Shown here in pieces: positions 38,421 through 48,057 of a DNA stretch of 64,000 bases; the first letter of the stretch is position 1; each line of letters opens with the position of its first letter. The DNA lies in assembly GCF_000948985.2 (NCBI RefSeq), contig NZ_CP059733.1:4030001-4094000 (forward strand), written 5' to 3'. Under the pieces are notes generated by a model that searched no databases, had not been told where the DNA came from, and worked only from the letters and a program-made list of their open reading frames with translations. Position numbers and translations under genes: made by a program. Origin of the DNA: Thalassomonas viridans (GTDB lineage: Bacteria; Pseudomonadota; Gammaproteobacteria; Enterobacterales; Alteromonadaceae).

Positions 38421-39713
38421 TTAAAACAAGAGATCAATTTCTATACGCCTGTTCAGCGAGCGGTTCTGATCGCTGGTATTTTCAACCCTGGGCTCCGACT
38501 CTCCCCGTCCTTCCGGCCATAGCCGTCCGCTCAAAGAAGCATTATTGGCAAGCACATTGCCTATGGCCGTCGCCCGGGCCAGCGACAAATGCCAGTTAGA
38601 CGGATATTTAGTGGTAAAAATAGGGTCATCATCGGTATGGCCTGTGATCAATATCTTGCCGTCCGTGCTCTCCAGGGTACGGGCAATTTTGGCAAGAATA
38701 GCTTCAAAATCGGCTCTTGGCTGGGTACTGCCGGAAGCGAACAACACCCCGGCCCCGATGCGTATCCGCACCCGGTCGGGCAGTTGCTCAACATCAAGCA
38801 GCCGGCGCTGGATTTCCGTCTGCAACAATTGCTGCAGCATCAGAGCTTCATCCCGGCTGAGGTTCTGTACGTCTTCGCGCCCGACCTGTTGCCAGGGCAC
38901 CAGGGTCACCAGCTGCTTATAGACATGCGAAGAATAATTATTGATGCTGTAGCTAAAGGCCATATAGATAAACAACAGCAAGACACCAAATAAGGCCCCG
39001 ATCACCCACAAAGGAAAGGGATGCTGGAATTCATGGTGCTGCACCACTTTGTCGCGCCATCCGGGGGATAACTCCCGGTAGTTGTCCTCTTTAAAGCTTT
39101 GCACCGCCTGGTAACACTTATCCCTTAAGTCTTCCAGCTTTTTCTCCCCCTGGGCTTCGATGCGCATTTTACCGACAAAGCCCAGGGACAGGCATAAATA
39201 CATGAGTTCCAGCAAAGGGGACTTTTCTGCCGGATATTGCAGGGCATCTTCAAGCAAGGTGTAAAAATACTCCCCGCCGAAGGCTTCATTGTGGAAAGTA
39301 GACAACAAGCTGTCCGACGCCCATAAGCTGTTGCCCCCCCAGGGCGTATTTAATACGGTTTCATCCAGGAAACTGCACAGGCAATAACGGGCGGACTGTA
39401 TATCTTCTGCCTTGATATCATGGGAGCGCAACAGCTGCTCATAATGTTTGATCAGCTCAATACATTGTACTTTTAAAGTCTTGATATCTTCATGCTCATC
39501 GGTATTACGGATCTGAGCGCATATGGACAACAAAGTGCCGGCACAGTCCACCAGGGGATTGGCAGTTATGGTCAGTACCGAATTCTGTGCCCTGGCCCCG
39601 CCGCTGTTTTCCTCAAAAACTGTCTTGCCGTCATCGTGTTCCGCGGCCTTGTTCACGGCTTTGCCGCCGGCTCCCCGCCCCGGACGCGGTTTGACTATGG
39701 TTTTATCATTCAT
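38421..39713 (-). CDS. tssL: T6SS inner-membrane protein TssL with C-terminal OmpA-like domain
   Basis: A 430-residue DotU-family protein. The cytoplasmic helical DotU domain (about residues 45-225) includes YCLCSFLDETVLNTPWGG and YLCLSLGFVGKMRI. One membrane helix follows (PLWVIGALFGVLLLFIYMAF). The C-terminal periplasmic part from about residue 310 is an OmpA/MotB peptidoglycan-binding domain with GVLFASGSTQPR, ITGHTDDDPI and the NRSLNRRIEIDLLF closing motif. This evolved TssL anchors the complex to peptidoglycan without needing a separate TagL. The N-terminal 45 residues are polar and low in complexity. Confidence 0.96.
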   Translation of the reverse strand: MNDKTIVKPRPGRGAGGKAVNKAAEHDDGKTVFEENSGGARAQNSVLTITANPLVDCAGTLLSICAQIRNTDEHEDIKTLKVQCIELIKHYEQLLRSHDIKAEDIQSARYCLCSFLDETVLNTPWGGNSLWASDSLLSTFHNEAFGGEYFYTLLEDALQYPAEKSPLLELMYLCLSLGFVGKMRIEAQGEKKLEDLRDKCYQAVQSFKEDNYRELSPGWRDKVVQHHEFQHPFPLWVIGALFGVLLLFIYMAFSYSINNYSSHVYKQLVTLVPWQQVGREDVQNLSRDEALMLQQLLQTEIQRRLLDVEQLPDRVRIRIGAGVLFASGSTQPRADFEAILAKIARTLESTDGKILITGHTDDDPIFTTKYPSNWHLSLARATAIGNVLANNASLSGRLWPEGRGESEPRVENTSDQNRSLNRRIEIDLLF

Positions 39714-39747
39714 GGCAAATCATCCTTATTTGCGGCCTTGCCCCTGG

Positions 39748-41079
39748 CTAGTGATTATTGATGGCCCATAACTCCAGTGCCAGCCCGGGATAATTGCCGG
39801 ATAAATGCAGGGCAATGCCGCCGCTGGCCGTCAGCTTTAACCAGTGGCTGCTGGCCTTATCCAGCTGGAAGTAATGGTAGCCGGCATGATAAGGCACCTG
39901 GCGGGGGGCCACAGGTAAGCTGGTAATGCCTATGCCGGGCAACTGGTTGTTCACCAGGTCGCGGATGGTTTCTACCGCACCTATCTTAAGCTGTCCCGGC
40001 AGGCGGCTGCGGATTTCTTCGTGGGGCAAACTGGCTTTTACCGCCAGCACAAACTCCGCCCGCTTCAGTAAATCCTTGTCGTTAAGCACTGCCAGGTAAA
40101 CGCCGAATTTACTTTTCTCCAGCGGCAATTCGATGGCGGTCTGCTCCAAAACGCTGCTTAAACCCTGGTTGATAATCACCATAAGATTGCTAAAAATATA
40201 GGTTAAATTATCATGCTGATAACGGGGCAATTTGGCAATGCGTTTATCCGGTGAGCTGAAGGTGGCCAGCTCGCCGGCCAGGCCGAGCAAACAGCTATAA
40301 AGCTGCTGCGGATGCAAACCTTTTGCTTCGGCATAATGCTCAAACAGGGGCTGGTATTTATTTAACAGCTGCAACATCAAAAAGTCGGCAATCGAACTGG
40401 CATTGCCCTGGGCCTGGCACAGCCTGACGGCAATGGCATCTGCCCTCTGATGTATCATACCCAGTACCTCCCGGGTAAGGTTTGCCAGCACTGGCATATG
40501 ATCTGATACCATACAGGGGGGAATAAACTTTTTATCCAGGCGGACAGCCCCTTCTTCGGAAACATCGACGATGCGGGCCAGGGCAATGCTGAGATAACCG
40601 GATCTGTCTTCACTTTGCAATTTCAGCTGGCAGTTTAATTTTGCCACCTGCAAAACTTCCATGGCATCCGAGCCGACACTGGTATCGACAATATGGTGAT
40701 CGGTATAATTATACCGGGTGATCAACTTATCTTCCGTGCAGGAAATATTCAAACCTGTTGTTTTATTGACCGGCACTACCAGGTAGACCAGCTGATCGCT
40801 GGTGCCCGGGGCAATGCTGATAGCCTCCGGCAACGGACTCTGCTCCGGCAAAAGGGCTAAGGTATTGTCCTGAAAAATACATTCGATACTATCCAGGTGA
40901 AACTGGCCTAGAGATAACAGGCCGGTGTCAATTTCCAGGTTAAAGATCCCCCAGGAAAACGGATTGATACGGGTATTGATACTGGCATGCTGAAAGTGCA
41001 GATATCTTTCCTGCTGCTGCATATGCTGCGGCCTGAGGAACATACCCTCTGTCCAGGCCACCGGATTAAAGTCGCTCAT
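39748..41079 (-). CDS. tssK: T6SS baseplate-membrane connector TssK
   Basis: A 443-residue protein with the family opening WTEGMFLRPQHMQQQERYLH and further segments LNPFSWG-like INPFSWGIFNLEID, and the C-terminal Y.YFQLDKASSHWLKL and GLALELWAINNH. TssK trimers tie the TssEFG baseplate to the TssJLM complex. It lies between tssJ and tssL as in many loci. Length and ends are normal. Confidence 0.96.
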   Translation of the reverse strand: MSDFNPVAWTEGMFLRPQHMQQQERYLHFQHASINTRINPFSWGIFNLEIDTGLLSLGQFHLDSIECIFQDNTLALLPEQSPLPEAISIAPGTSDQLVYLVVPVNKTTGLNISCTEDKLITRYNYTDHHIVDTSVGSDAMEVLQVAKLNCQLKLQSEDRSGYLSIALARIVDVSEEGAVRLDKKFIPPCMVSDHMPVLANLTREVLGMIHQRADAIAVRLCQAQGNASSIADFLMLQLLNKYQPLFEHYAEAKGLHPQQLYSCLLGLAGELATFSSPDKRIAKLPRYQHDNLTYIFSNLMVIINQGLSSVLEQTAIELPLEKSKFGVYLAVLNDKDLLKRAEFVLAVKASLPHEEIRSRLPGQLKIGAVETIRDLVNNQLPGIGITSLPVAPRQVPYHAGYHYFQLDKASSHWLKLTASGGIALHLSGNYPGLALELWAINNH

Positions 41080-41124
41080 AAATTTCCTGTCTGTTCGGCT
41101 GAAGTTACAAACTGATAAAGCACG

Positions 41125-41595
41125 TTATTTTTTGCTGGCATACACCGCCAGCTTCTCAATATTCATCACCACGTCACCATATTCGGTAGGTTTGACTTCG
41201 ACCACGGCGCGCCACCTGGCGCTGTCAATATCGCGATACGCCACCACAACCCCGACGTAACGGGCAGTTTTATCAAGCTTCATCTTATATTCAAGGCTGC
41301 CGTCAGGCTGCAATTCCAGTTCATCTTTTTTGAGCAAATCCGGGCCAAGCACATGCTCCGGCGATTCATACAAGGTAAAGAAGTCCTGGGTATCAAAAAT
41401 GGTGCGTGATGATAATTCAAACACCTTAACCACTACGGGCGAAGGACGGCCACTGAGATCGGGGTTAACATCCCCGGCGGCATAAAAGGTAATATCGGTA
41501 GAAGGTGGAATAGCGGCATTTATCAATGAACATCCGGCCGATAATAAACCGCCCATCATAAATGCACCCAGTAACGCTTTTTTTAACATATTCAT
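41125..41595 (-). CDS. tssJ: T6SS outer-membrane lipoprotein TssJ
   Basis: A small lipoprotein, about 156 residues from the chosen start. The signal MNMLKKALLGAFMMGGL with lipobox LSAGC places it at the outer membrane, where it binds the periplasmic end of TssM. The body has the SciN-type sandwich (ITFYAAGDVNPDLSGRPSPV, VKVFELSSRTIFDTQDFFTL, VGVVVAYRDIDSARWRAVVE). The frame is open to an earlier ATG at 41667 inside the fha gene, but that would put 24 polar residues before the signal peptide, so I choose 41595. Its ribosome binding site is weak, in line with coupling to fha. Confidence 0.92.
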   Translation of the reverse strand: MNMLKKALLGAFMMGGLLSAGCSLINAAIPPSTDITFYAAGDVNPDLSGRPSPVVVKVFELSSRTIFDTQDFFTLYESPEHVLGPDLLKKDELELQPDGSLEYKMKLDKTARYVGVVVAYRDIDSARWRAVVEVKPTEYGDVVMNIEKLAVYASKK

Positions 41596-41623
41596 TTTTT
41601 CAACCCATTTAACTATTTGCCAA

Positions 41624-42931
41624 TTATAAAGATTTAATTTTTTCGTCATACGCCCTGATAAAATCATCCGATAAAACTCCCCCCTGCCCGGCCTGCTCCT
41701 GCATTAAATCCTGATGCAGGCTTTGATATATCTTCCAGTACCTTAGCTGCTTTTGTCCCGGCACCAGCTTATCCAGCGGCGAAGCCCTGTAATCACGGCT
41801 GGCAATCACTTCGGGATCCAACTGGCTTAAAACTCCCTCTATTGCCCCTAAAGTTCCCGCCGTCAGGGCGATATCATGTTTTCGGATATCATCAAACGCC
41901 TGCGTTATCGCCCTTTGGCTCGATAAAAAGCTTTTGCTGCGGCGCAAAAAAAGATTTTCAAAAACATCATCGATGGAAGCAGAAAATTTCAGGGGATTGT
42001 TTTCCTGTTGCTGGAAAGTCGTCTGGTTAACCCTGAATTCATGCTTAAGGGAAGCGCGACCGCGCAGGGCTTCCATTAATCCCGAAAGTAACAGTTGCAT
42101 CGCCTGGCCCATCTGATAAAGCTGCTCTTCACCCAGCTTTTCGGGCAAAACATCGGGAGAGATGCCCAGGCCCTTAATAAAAGCTTGCAGCTCCCCTGCT
42201 GAATAAGCCGTAACGTCTTTTTTTTCGTTAACCTCAGTTGATGTTTGTGCCTGGCCGGAGACTTGTCTGCCGCCATTTCCCATGGCTTTGTTCACAGACT
42301 CGATGCCGGCTATGGTCTGCTGTGCCGGTGAAAAATCTCTGCTGCCGCCCGGCTCCGCAGGCGATGTTTTTTCCAACAACTCAAGTGCCCACTCCTTGGG
42401 GATTTCAGCCTGGGGCAAAGAGAAATGATCATTGAGATCATTACTGATCTCAGGCAAAACAGCTTGATGCTGCGCCACTTTGTCAGTCCCCTGGTTATCG
42501 GCAAAAACACTGCCAACGGCAATACCATTGTCTTGCGGGGCGGCAGCTACCTTTATTTCCAAAGGCGCTGGCGTAGCATCAGTCTGAGATAAGCCGGCTT
42601 GCTCTTGTGCCTGCGCCAACAGACTGACCTTGATTTCATAATCGCCGAAAGCAAGCAAATCTCCGTCACAGAGGCGGTATTTGTTATCTTTACCCAGGGC
42701 TTCCACACTGCGATTAATATAAAGCCCGTTGGTGGAGAGATCATAGATAACAAACTCCTGTCCCAGCCTTTCGATCCGGGCATGGGTACCGGACACCACT
42801 TTTTCCGGATCCGGCAAATGCCAGTCATTCTTTTCCGAGCGTCCAAAGGTGATGCCTTCCCGGACACGATTTTTTGAAACCTGCTCGGGAGAAAGGCGGT
42901 GATAGCTGACAATTTCCAATTCTAATTCCAT
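41624..42931 (-). CDS. fha: T6SS FHA-domain protein Fha (TagH)
   Basis: A 435-residue protein. The N-terminal FHA domain (about residues 10-100) has the phosphothreonine-binding motifs GRSEKNDWHLPDP, VSGTHARIER and LSTNGLYIN. A long low-complexity linker follows, then the C-terminal TagH domain (FIKGLGISPDVLPEKLGEEQ, MQLLLSGLMEALRGRASLKH, FENLFLRRSKSFLSSQRAIT). In Pseudomonas the PpkA kinase phosphorylates Fha, which then promotes ClpV recruitment. Here it is directly downstream of ppkA and upstream of tssJ. Confidence 0.94.
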   Translation of the reverse strand: MELELEIVSYHRLSPEQVSKNRVREGITFGRSEKNDWHLPDPEKVVSGTHARIERLGQEFVIYDLSTNGLYINRSVEALGKDNKYRLCDGDLLAFGDYEIKVSLLAQAQEQAGLSQTDATPAPLEIKVAAAPQDNGIAVGSVFADNQGTDKVAQHQAVLPEISNDLNDHFSLPQAEIPKEWALELLEKTSPAEPGGSRDFSPAQQTIAGIESVNKAMGNGGRQVSGQAQTSTEVNEKKDVTAYSAGELQAFIKGLGISPDVLPEKLGEEQLYQMGQAMQLLLSGLMEALRGRASLKHEFRVNQTTFQQQENNPLKFSASIDDVFENLFLRRSKSFLSSQRAITQAFDDIRKHDIALTAGTLGAIEGVLSQLDPEVIASRDYRASPLDKLVPGQKQLRYWKIYQSLHQDLMQEQAGQGGVLSDDFIRAYDEKIKSL

Positions 42932-43002
42932 TTAGCTCACATTATCCTTATCTTGGCTGGTAACCGGGAAATAGCTCATTAAAAAGATAGCCATTTCTCC
43001 GT

Positions 43003-44988
43003 TTATAACACGGAGAGCTGGTTGATCTGGTTATAAAGCTCATTGCCCCTTTCCACCAGTTTTTGCGCCGCTTTATAATGCCTCCGGTCCATTAACAAAC
43101 TTGCATGGCGCAAATATAAACCGGCAATACGTTTTTCTATTTGTACCAGGGGTTCGAAGTCTCCCGGCAAAAGCCTGGCCAGTTCCGCCACGCTTTCATC
43201 TATTCTTGCTAACTGGGTATGATCTTCTATTCCCTGTAAGTCCGCACTGAACTGCTCGAAAGTCTTATGGTAAAAAACCTTGGCCGCCTGGTAGGGATAA
43301 TCCGCAGCCTGGTTGTTGGCAATTTTTTCATTATAGGCGGCCAGCTTGGCCACCGAAGCTTTCATGCTTTTACCAAATTCCAGCAAGGGGCCGGCTTCGG
43401 ATACATGGTTAAACACTAACTCCCCGATCGCGATCAATGCGGTGATCTCGTTAACATCATGATGCGCCAATGCCCGGTTAAAGTTTTCCTGATATAAGGT
43501 AAAAGCCTGCTCTTGCGGCAGGAAGGCAAAAGCAGCGTCCAGGAAATTCAGATCTTCCACCAGGCGCGGAATATGGTTATCGCCCCCTTCCTGGTAACGT
43601 CCCTGCACCAGCAATAAATTCAACCTTTCCGCCAGGGCGTCAACAATGGATAAACGGCTGGTTCTTTGCCCGTCCTGCATTTGCATCAAACGCATGGAAT
43701 CGGGAAAAATCACCAGGGCATCGGCAAGGATCACTTCGATATCGTCATAATTTTTATAAACGCCATAGGGATCTTTGGCAACCTGCTCTATCCTTTGCTC
43801 AACGATATCGATAATCTTTTGCTGGTGCGTCCGCAACAGTCCCTCTTTGATCAGGGCATGCTCGCCGGGAATATTATCCAGGCGCGCCAGCAAGTCTAAG
43901 GTGGTTAATTGTTTAAACGCCGCCAGTTCGGCCTGTTTACTGGTATTAACGGTCAGTTCCTGCGTTAACTTCTCAATGCTGTGTTCTTGCACCTGATACA
44001 CCTGGGCCGCACCGGCAAAAAATACAATTCCTGCAGCTGCAGCCAGAATTTTCGGCCACAGGCAGCGGGAAAAAACCTTAAGCATGTCATTAACATCACT
44101 TGCCCGGTCGGCTTTATTCAGCGCCAGGCCTTTTTTCAGGGTCAGCCACAGGTAATAGTTGATATGCTTAGGTTTAACCAAGAGGACTTGCTTGGGGTCG
44201 ACCTTATTGGCGGCAAGCCTTTGATACGGATGTTTACCCGTTAATAATTCATAAATAATACAGGAAAAGGCATAAATATCGTCGGCAATGCAGGGGGGCT
44301 TTCCTTCCAGCTGTTCCAAACTGGCATAAGCCGGGGTATAGCCGCTATGGGGTGTGGTTTGTTCTTTGTCGGGCATGGCATATTGATCGACATTTAATTG
44401 CATTGCCCGGGCCACGCCAAAGTCGAACACTTTAATATCTCCCCCCCGGGTCAGGATAATATTGGAAGGCTTTAAGTCGGTATGCACTATGCCGACTTTA
44501 TGGGCATAAATTAACGCCGCCGCGATCTGCTCCAGCAGTTTCAATACCCCCTTAAAAGGCAGACCCAGAGGTTTGGAGCGTTTAATCACCTGATCCAGCG
44601 GTTCGCCATCCAACCATTCCATCACCATAAAATGGTAGTCGCCGTCGGCATCGACATCATATACCCGGATAATATTGGGATGGGAAAGTTGCTGGGTTTT
44701 TCTGGCTTCCTTGATCAGCAGTTGCTTGGCTTCGCTGCGTTGGCTAAATTCCTGTTGCAGGACTTTAATCGCCACATAGGGCTCTTCTACACCTTCGGCT
44801 TCAAGGTGCAAATCTTTGGCACGGTAAATGTCGCTCATGCCGCCGTTACCGATTTGCGATTCGATCAAATAGCGTTTGTTAAAACACTTACCCACCAGAT
44901 TAACCGGCGCCTGACTTTTTTTCGCGCTGAGCCCGGCAATCAGGGTTTTATCATCGGCAGCAGGATCTTGCGGGTTATTCTTTTCCAT
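43003..44988 (-). CDS. ppkA: T6SS Ser/Thr protein kinase PpkA (TagE)
   Basis: A 661-residue eukaryotic-type kinase and the first gene of the T6SS transcript. The kinase domain spans about residues 35-290: glycine loop IGNGGMSDIY, lysine in VAIKVLQQEF, catalytic loop HTDLKPSN near residue 168 (Thr in place of the usual Arg of HRD) and DFGVA near 188. A membrane helix follows (KILAAAAGIVFFAGAAQV, about 312-330) and then a periplasmic helical, coiled-coil-rich sensor part of about 330 residues. It has no VWA domain, unlike Pseudomonas PpkA. It probably starts the switch that acts through Fha and is reversed by the PP2C phosphatase. Confidence 0.93.
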   Translation of the reverse strand: MEKNNPQDPAADDKTLIAGLSAKKSQAPVNLVGKCFNKRYLIESQIGNGGMSDIYRAKDLHLEAEGVEEPYVAIKVLQQEFSQRSEAKQLLIKEARKTQQLSHPNIIRVYDVDADGDYHFMVMEWLDGEPLDQVIKRSKPLGLPFKGVLKLLEQIAAALIYAHKVGIVHTDLKPSNIILTRGGDIKVFDFGVARAMQLNVDQYAMPDKEQTTPHSGYTPAYASLEQLEGKPPCIADDIYAFSCIIYELLTGKHPYQRLAANKVDPKQVLLVKPKHINYYLWLTLKKGLALNKADRASDVNDMLKVFSRCLWPKILAAAAGIVFFAGAAQVYQVQEHSIEKLTQELTVNTSKQAELAAFKQLTTLDLLARLDNIPGEHALIKEGLLRTHQQKIIDIVEQRIEQVAKDPYGVYKNYDDIEVILADALVIFPDSMRLMQMQDGQRTSRLSIVDALAERLNLLLVQGRYQEGGDNHIPRLVEDLNFLDAAFAFLPQEQAFTLYQENFNRALAHHDVNEITALIAIGELVFNHVSEAGPLLEFGKSMKASVAKLAAYNEKIANNQAADYPYQAAKVFYHKTFEQFSADLQGIEDHTQLARIDESVAELARLLPGDFEPLVQIEKRIAGLYLRHASLLMDRRHYKAAQKLVERGNELYNQINQLSVL

Positions 44989-45526
44989 GTTTAATCACTT
45001 CCTTGTGTGGCTCTTTTTTGCGCCCTGCTTAGTCTTTTTAAACATTACAGCTAAGCATGCAGAGCTAAAATTAACATTGGTCAATAACGGCTAAAATACC
45101 ACCAACATTCTGCTCCTTTAATAAACAAAAAACAAGACAGGCGTTTATTTTATCGGTTATTTTTCAGGTGTTTTCCGGCGCTTTCAGAAACAGGCAAAAG
45201 AAATCCCGCCGGGTGTAATCGCTTGGACAAGCTTGATAAAAAAAGCATAGCCCAGCTAAATCACATTGCCATAATTACCGCCGGTTATTCACTGCGCTTT
45301 TTAGCGGTAATTTTTAATCCGCTTATTGCAAGCAAAACCAATACAGACGATAATAACGGTTTAAGAGGTTAAATTTACTACCATTATAAATGGCGTAGGC
45401 CTTTCATTTGGCAGTAATTTTAACCTGGTAACATAATAGCAAGTGTAAATTCCCGCAGGATCCCTGCACTATTGTGCTAATGAAACTCAAATAGTGAGTA
45501 GGCTGTAACTTATAACGGAACACTAA
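44989..45526. other. Divergent intergenic region, T6SS promoter side
   Basis: These 538 bases between ppkA (minus) and the binding-protein gene (plus) must hold the main T6SS promoter and the promoter of the signalling pair. An inverted repeat ATTACCGC (45274-45281) and GCGGTAAT (45304-45311), followed by TTTT, looks like a weak hairpin on the plus strand. No gene with a start signal is seen, and I cannot assign promoter boxes or a sigma-54 site with confidence. Confidence 0.45.
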
Positions 45527-46429
45527 GTGAAGTGGATTCATCACGCTAGACTTTTAACCTCACTTTCGCTTGCCAGCTGTTTTTTCAGCCAGGCAGAGCC
45601 TCTCACTGTGGTTTATCCTGAAGTCAAAGCACCCTATGACAAAATATTCCAGCAGATCACCCGGGGCATCGCCGAAGAGGCGAAAGAGGAGATCCTGGAA
45701 ATCAAACTGCCGGATAAATTCAATCCCGGCGATGCGGCAGAAAAAATCACCACAGAGAAAGTGATTGCCCTGGGTAAACGCGGCTTGCAGGTTGCCAGGC
45801 AAATCTATAAAGAAAAACCTGTCGTAGTCGGGGCCCTGCCCATCAGACCCAATGGCATATCCGGCGTGAGCCTGACCGCAGATCCGGATGAATTGTTCGA
45901 TTATTTACATGAACTTGCTCCGGAAATCACTAAGGTCACCGTTTTATACACCCCGGCTTCCGCCTGGGTGATTGATGATGCCCGGGAGAAGGCTAAAACC
46001 AGGGGCTTGAGCTTAAACGGCATCAAGGTTGAGAATATCCGCGAGGCGGTCAAAGCCTATGACAGACTTTTTGCCCGGGAAGACTTAAGCCAGACAGCTA
46101 TTTGGCTGCCTTTGGATCCCATCACCGCCAACGATAAAATTATCGTGCCTGTGATCCTGGAAAAAGCCTGGAGCAATAAAATCGTGGTTTTCTCCAGTAA
46201 ACCTAACCATGCCAAACGTGGCGCCTTATTTTCTGCGATCCCCAATAATGAATTATTAGGACGTCAGTTGGTGCGCCTGGTAGAAGAGATCAGCGCGCAA
46301 CCTTTGCCCTCAGTAGTCAAACCCCTTAAGACCGTCAAACTGGCGGTTAATTTAAGAACCGCAGCGCATTTAGGCTATGAATATGGCTCGGGGAAGCGTT
46401 CCGGATTCGCGTTAACTTTCCCCAAATGA
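45527..46429 (+). CDS. ABC-type substrate-binding protein without transporter, probable sensor partner
   Basis: A 300-residue secreted protein: a signal peptide (LLTSLSLASCFFSQA) is followed by a two-lobed periplasmic binding fold of the ABC_sub_bind type (VALGKRGLQVARQIYKEKPV, GVSLTADPDELFDYLHELAP, ITKVTVLYTPAS, WLPLDPITANDKIIVPVILE). No permease or ATPase gene is near. The next gene, 56 bases on, is a membrane histidine kinase, so the protein probably presents a ligand to that sensor rather than feeding a transporter. The start is a GTG at 45527; the ribosome binding site is weak. The ligand is unknown. Confidence 0.78.
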   Translation: MKWIHHARLLTSLSLASCFFSQAEPLTVVYPEVKAPYDKIFQQITRGIAEEAKEEILEIKLPDKFNPGDAAEKITTEKVIALGKRGLQVARQIYKEKPVVVGALPIRPNGISGVSLTADPDELFDYLHELAPEITKVTVLYTPASAWVIDDAREKAKTRGLSLNGIKVENIREAVKAYDRLFAREDLSQTAIWLPLDPITANDKIIVPVILEKAWSNKIVVFSSKPNHAKRGALFSAIPNNELLGRQLVRLVEEISAQPLPSVVKPLKTVKLAVNLRTAAHLGYEYGSGKRSGFALTFPK

Positions 46430-46459
46430 TGATGTTTTACTCATAAAAAATATAAAAAA

Positions 46460-46484
46460 GATGTAGACGTAGATGTAGATGTAA
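46460..46484 (+). repeat. Short hexanucleotide repeat with start-stop codons before the kinase gene
   Basis: The units ATGTAG, ACGTAG, ATGTAG, ATGTAA stand in a row directly before the kinase ATG at 46486. Three of the four are an ATG followed at once by a stop codon. No ribosome binding site is visible in the usual window, so initiation at the kinase gene may be weak or affected by these start-stop units. Confidence 0.6.
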
Positions 46485-46485
46485 C

Positions 46486-48057
46486 ATGAACCAGAAAAGC
46501 CAAGCAAAACGCATTGCCAACAAAAGTATTAAGAGTCTGGTTATCAGCTTTTTGGTGATCAGTATTACCTTAATGACAGTAGCTATGGGTGTCGTCACGG
46601 CGATCGGCGTCAACCAGCAATCACGGGAGCTGATGTTAGACAATGCCTTCCAGATCACCGAAGGGTTAGCGAAACAGGCGGTATTTTCCATTCTTTCCGG
46701 TTCGAACCAAAATGCCCACGACGCCATGAAGCAGGTGCAGGGGTTTCACTCCGTACTGGCTTCGAGTTTATTGCTTGAAGATCAAAGCGTGTTTTTAACC
46801 ATGGGCAGCTACCCGGATCATTTTAATATGACCCAGGATAACGTCCATGAAACTTCAGTCATTATTGAAACCAATGATTACTGGCTGATCCGCACCCCGG
46901 TAGAAGTGATCGCCGAACAGGGCACAGACGAAGAAAGCGAATTCGAACTTGATACCGTCTCCCTTGAGGAGCAGGTAATAGGTTATGCCGAAGTCATCTA
47001 CAGTAAAGAAAACCTCAGCCATGCCCAGAACCGTGTGGCTATGCTGATCACTATTGTCGGCAGCATTTCCGTGGTCTTACTCAGCCTGGTCCTGCATACC
47101 GGTTTGCAAAGGTTATTTAAACCCCTGGGACAGTTGGCGCAAACCATGCAGCAGGCGAAAAAAACCGGCGAACACCTGATGGCGCAAGTCTACGGCGCCA
47201 AAGAAATCCGCAATATGGCCAGTTCCTATAACAGCATGATGGAAGTGCTGGATCGCCAGGAAGACGACCTGAAAGAACACAGGGACCAGCTGGAAAAAGA
47301 GGTTGAAGTCCGCACCCGTGAGTTGGTGCAGGCAAGGGATTCTGCCTTAACCGCCAGCCGCCATAAATCGGAATTTATGGCCAATATGAGCCATGAGCTA
47401 CGCACCCCGATCCAGTCGATTATCGGCTACGGCGAGCTCGTCACGGAAGAGCTGGAGCTTGAGGGTAATTTTGACCTAATCGAAGACATGGATAAGATCG
47501 CCAAAAACTCACAACGTTTGTTAGTGATGATCAACAGCCTGCTTGATCTTGCCAAAATCGAAGCCGGCCGGGTGGAAATCAACAATATAGAAGTCACGGT
47601 AGAAGAACTAAAAGCCAACCTTACCGATACCATAGTGCCGCTGGCACAAAGGAATAATAACGAGTTTACCATCAAGCAACTCAGTAATATCAAGCTGCTG
47701 TACCTGGATAAGGAAAAGCTCGAACAGACCTTGCTGAACCTGTTAAGCAATGCCTGCAAGTTTACCGAAAATGGCCAGGTCACCCTCACCATATATAACG
47801 ATAACCAGCAAATTTATTTTGATATTCTGGACACCGGCATAGGTTTGACCAAAGAGCAGCAAAAATATATTTTTGATGAATTCCGCCAGGTGGACGCAAG
47901 CCAGTCCCGCAAATTCAGCGGCACCGGCTTAGGTCTGGCGATATCCAAACGTTTCATCGAAATGATGCAGGGACGGATCACTGTAGTCAGCGAACTCGAA
48001 CGGGGAGCAAGATTTACCGTGGCGCTGCCGCTGCAGCGCCTGTTATCCCACGGCTAA
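46486..48057 (+). CDS. Membrane sensor histidine kinase
   Basis: A 523-residue kinase. A first membrane helix (about 18-40) and a second (about 185-207, VAMLITIVGSISVVLLSLVL) flank a periplasmic sensor domain of about 145 residues. HAMP and coiled-coil segments lead to the dimerisation domain with phospho-acceptor H303 in MSHELRTPIQS, and a HATPase domain with NLLSNACKFTENG, ILDTGIGL and GTGLGLAISKRF. No response regulator gene follows; the nearest receiver proteins are in the REC-REC-GGDEF-EAL gene 6 kb away. The upstream binding protein is the likely input. Its stop overlaps the stop of the convergent citrate-synthase-like gene (48054-48057). Confidence 0.93.
   Translation: MNQKSQAKRIANKSIKSLVISFLVISITLMTVAMGVVTAIGVNQQSRELMLDNAFQITEGLAKQAVFSILSGSNQNAHDAMKQVQGFHSVLASSLLLEDQSVFLTMGSYPDHFNMTQDNVHETSVIIETNDYWLIRTPVEVIAEQGTDEESEFELDTVSLEEQVIGYAEVIYSKENLSHAQNRVAMLITIVGSISVVLLSLVLHTGLQRLFKPLGQLAQTMQQAKKTGEHLMAQVYGAKEIRNMASSYNSMMEVLDRQEDDLKEHRDQLEKEVEVRTRELVQARDSALTASRHKSEFMANMSHELRTPIQSIIGYGELVTEELELEGNFDLIEDMDKIAKNSQRLLVMINSLLDLAKIEAGRVEINNIEVTVEELKANLTDTIVPLAQRNNNEFTIKQLSNIKLLYLDKEKLEQTLLNLLSNACKFTENGQVTLTIYNDNQQIYFDILDTGIGLTKEQQKYIFDEFRQVDASQSRKFSGTGLGLAISKRFIEMMQGRITVVSELERGARFTVALPLQRLLSHG

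Noticed and set aside
41596..41667. Longer start of tssJ at 41667
   Set aside because: It would add 24 polar residues in front of the lipoprotein signal peptide and lies inside the fha gene.
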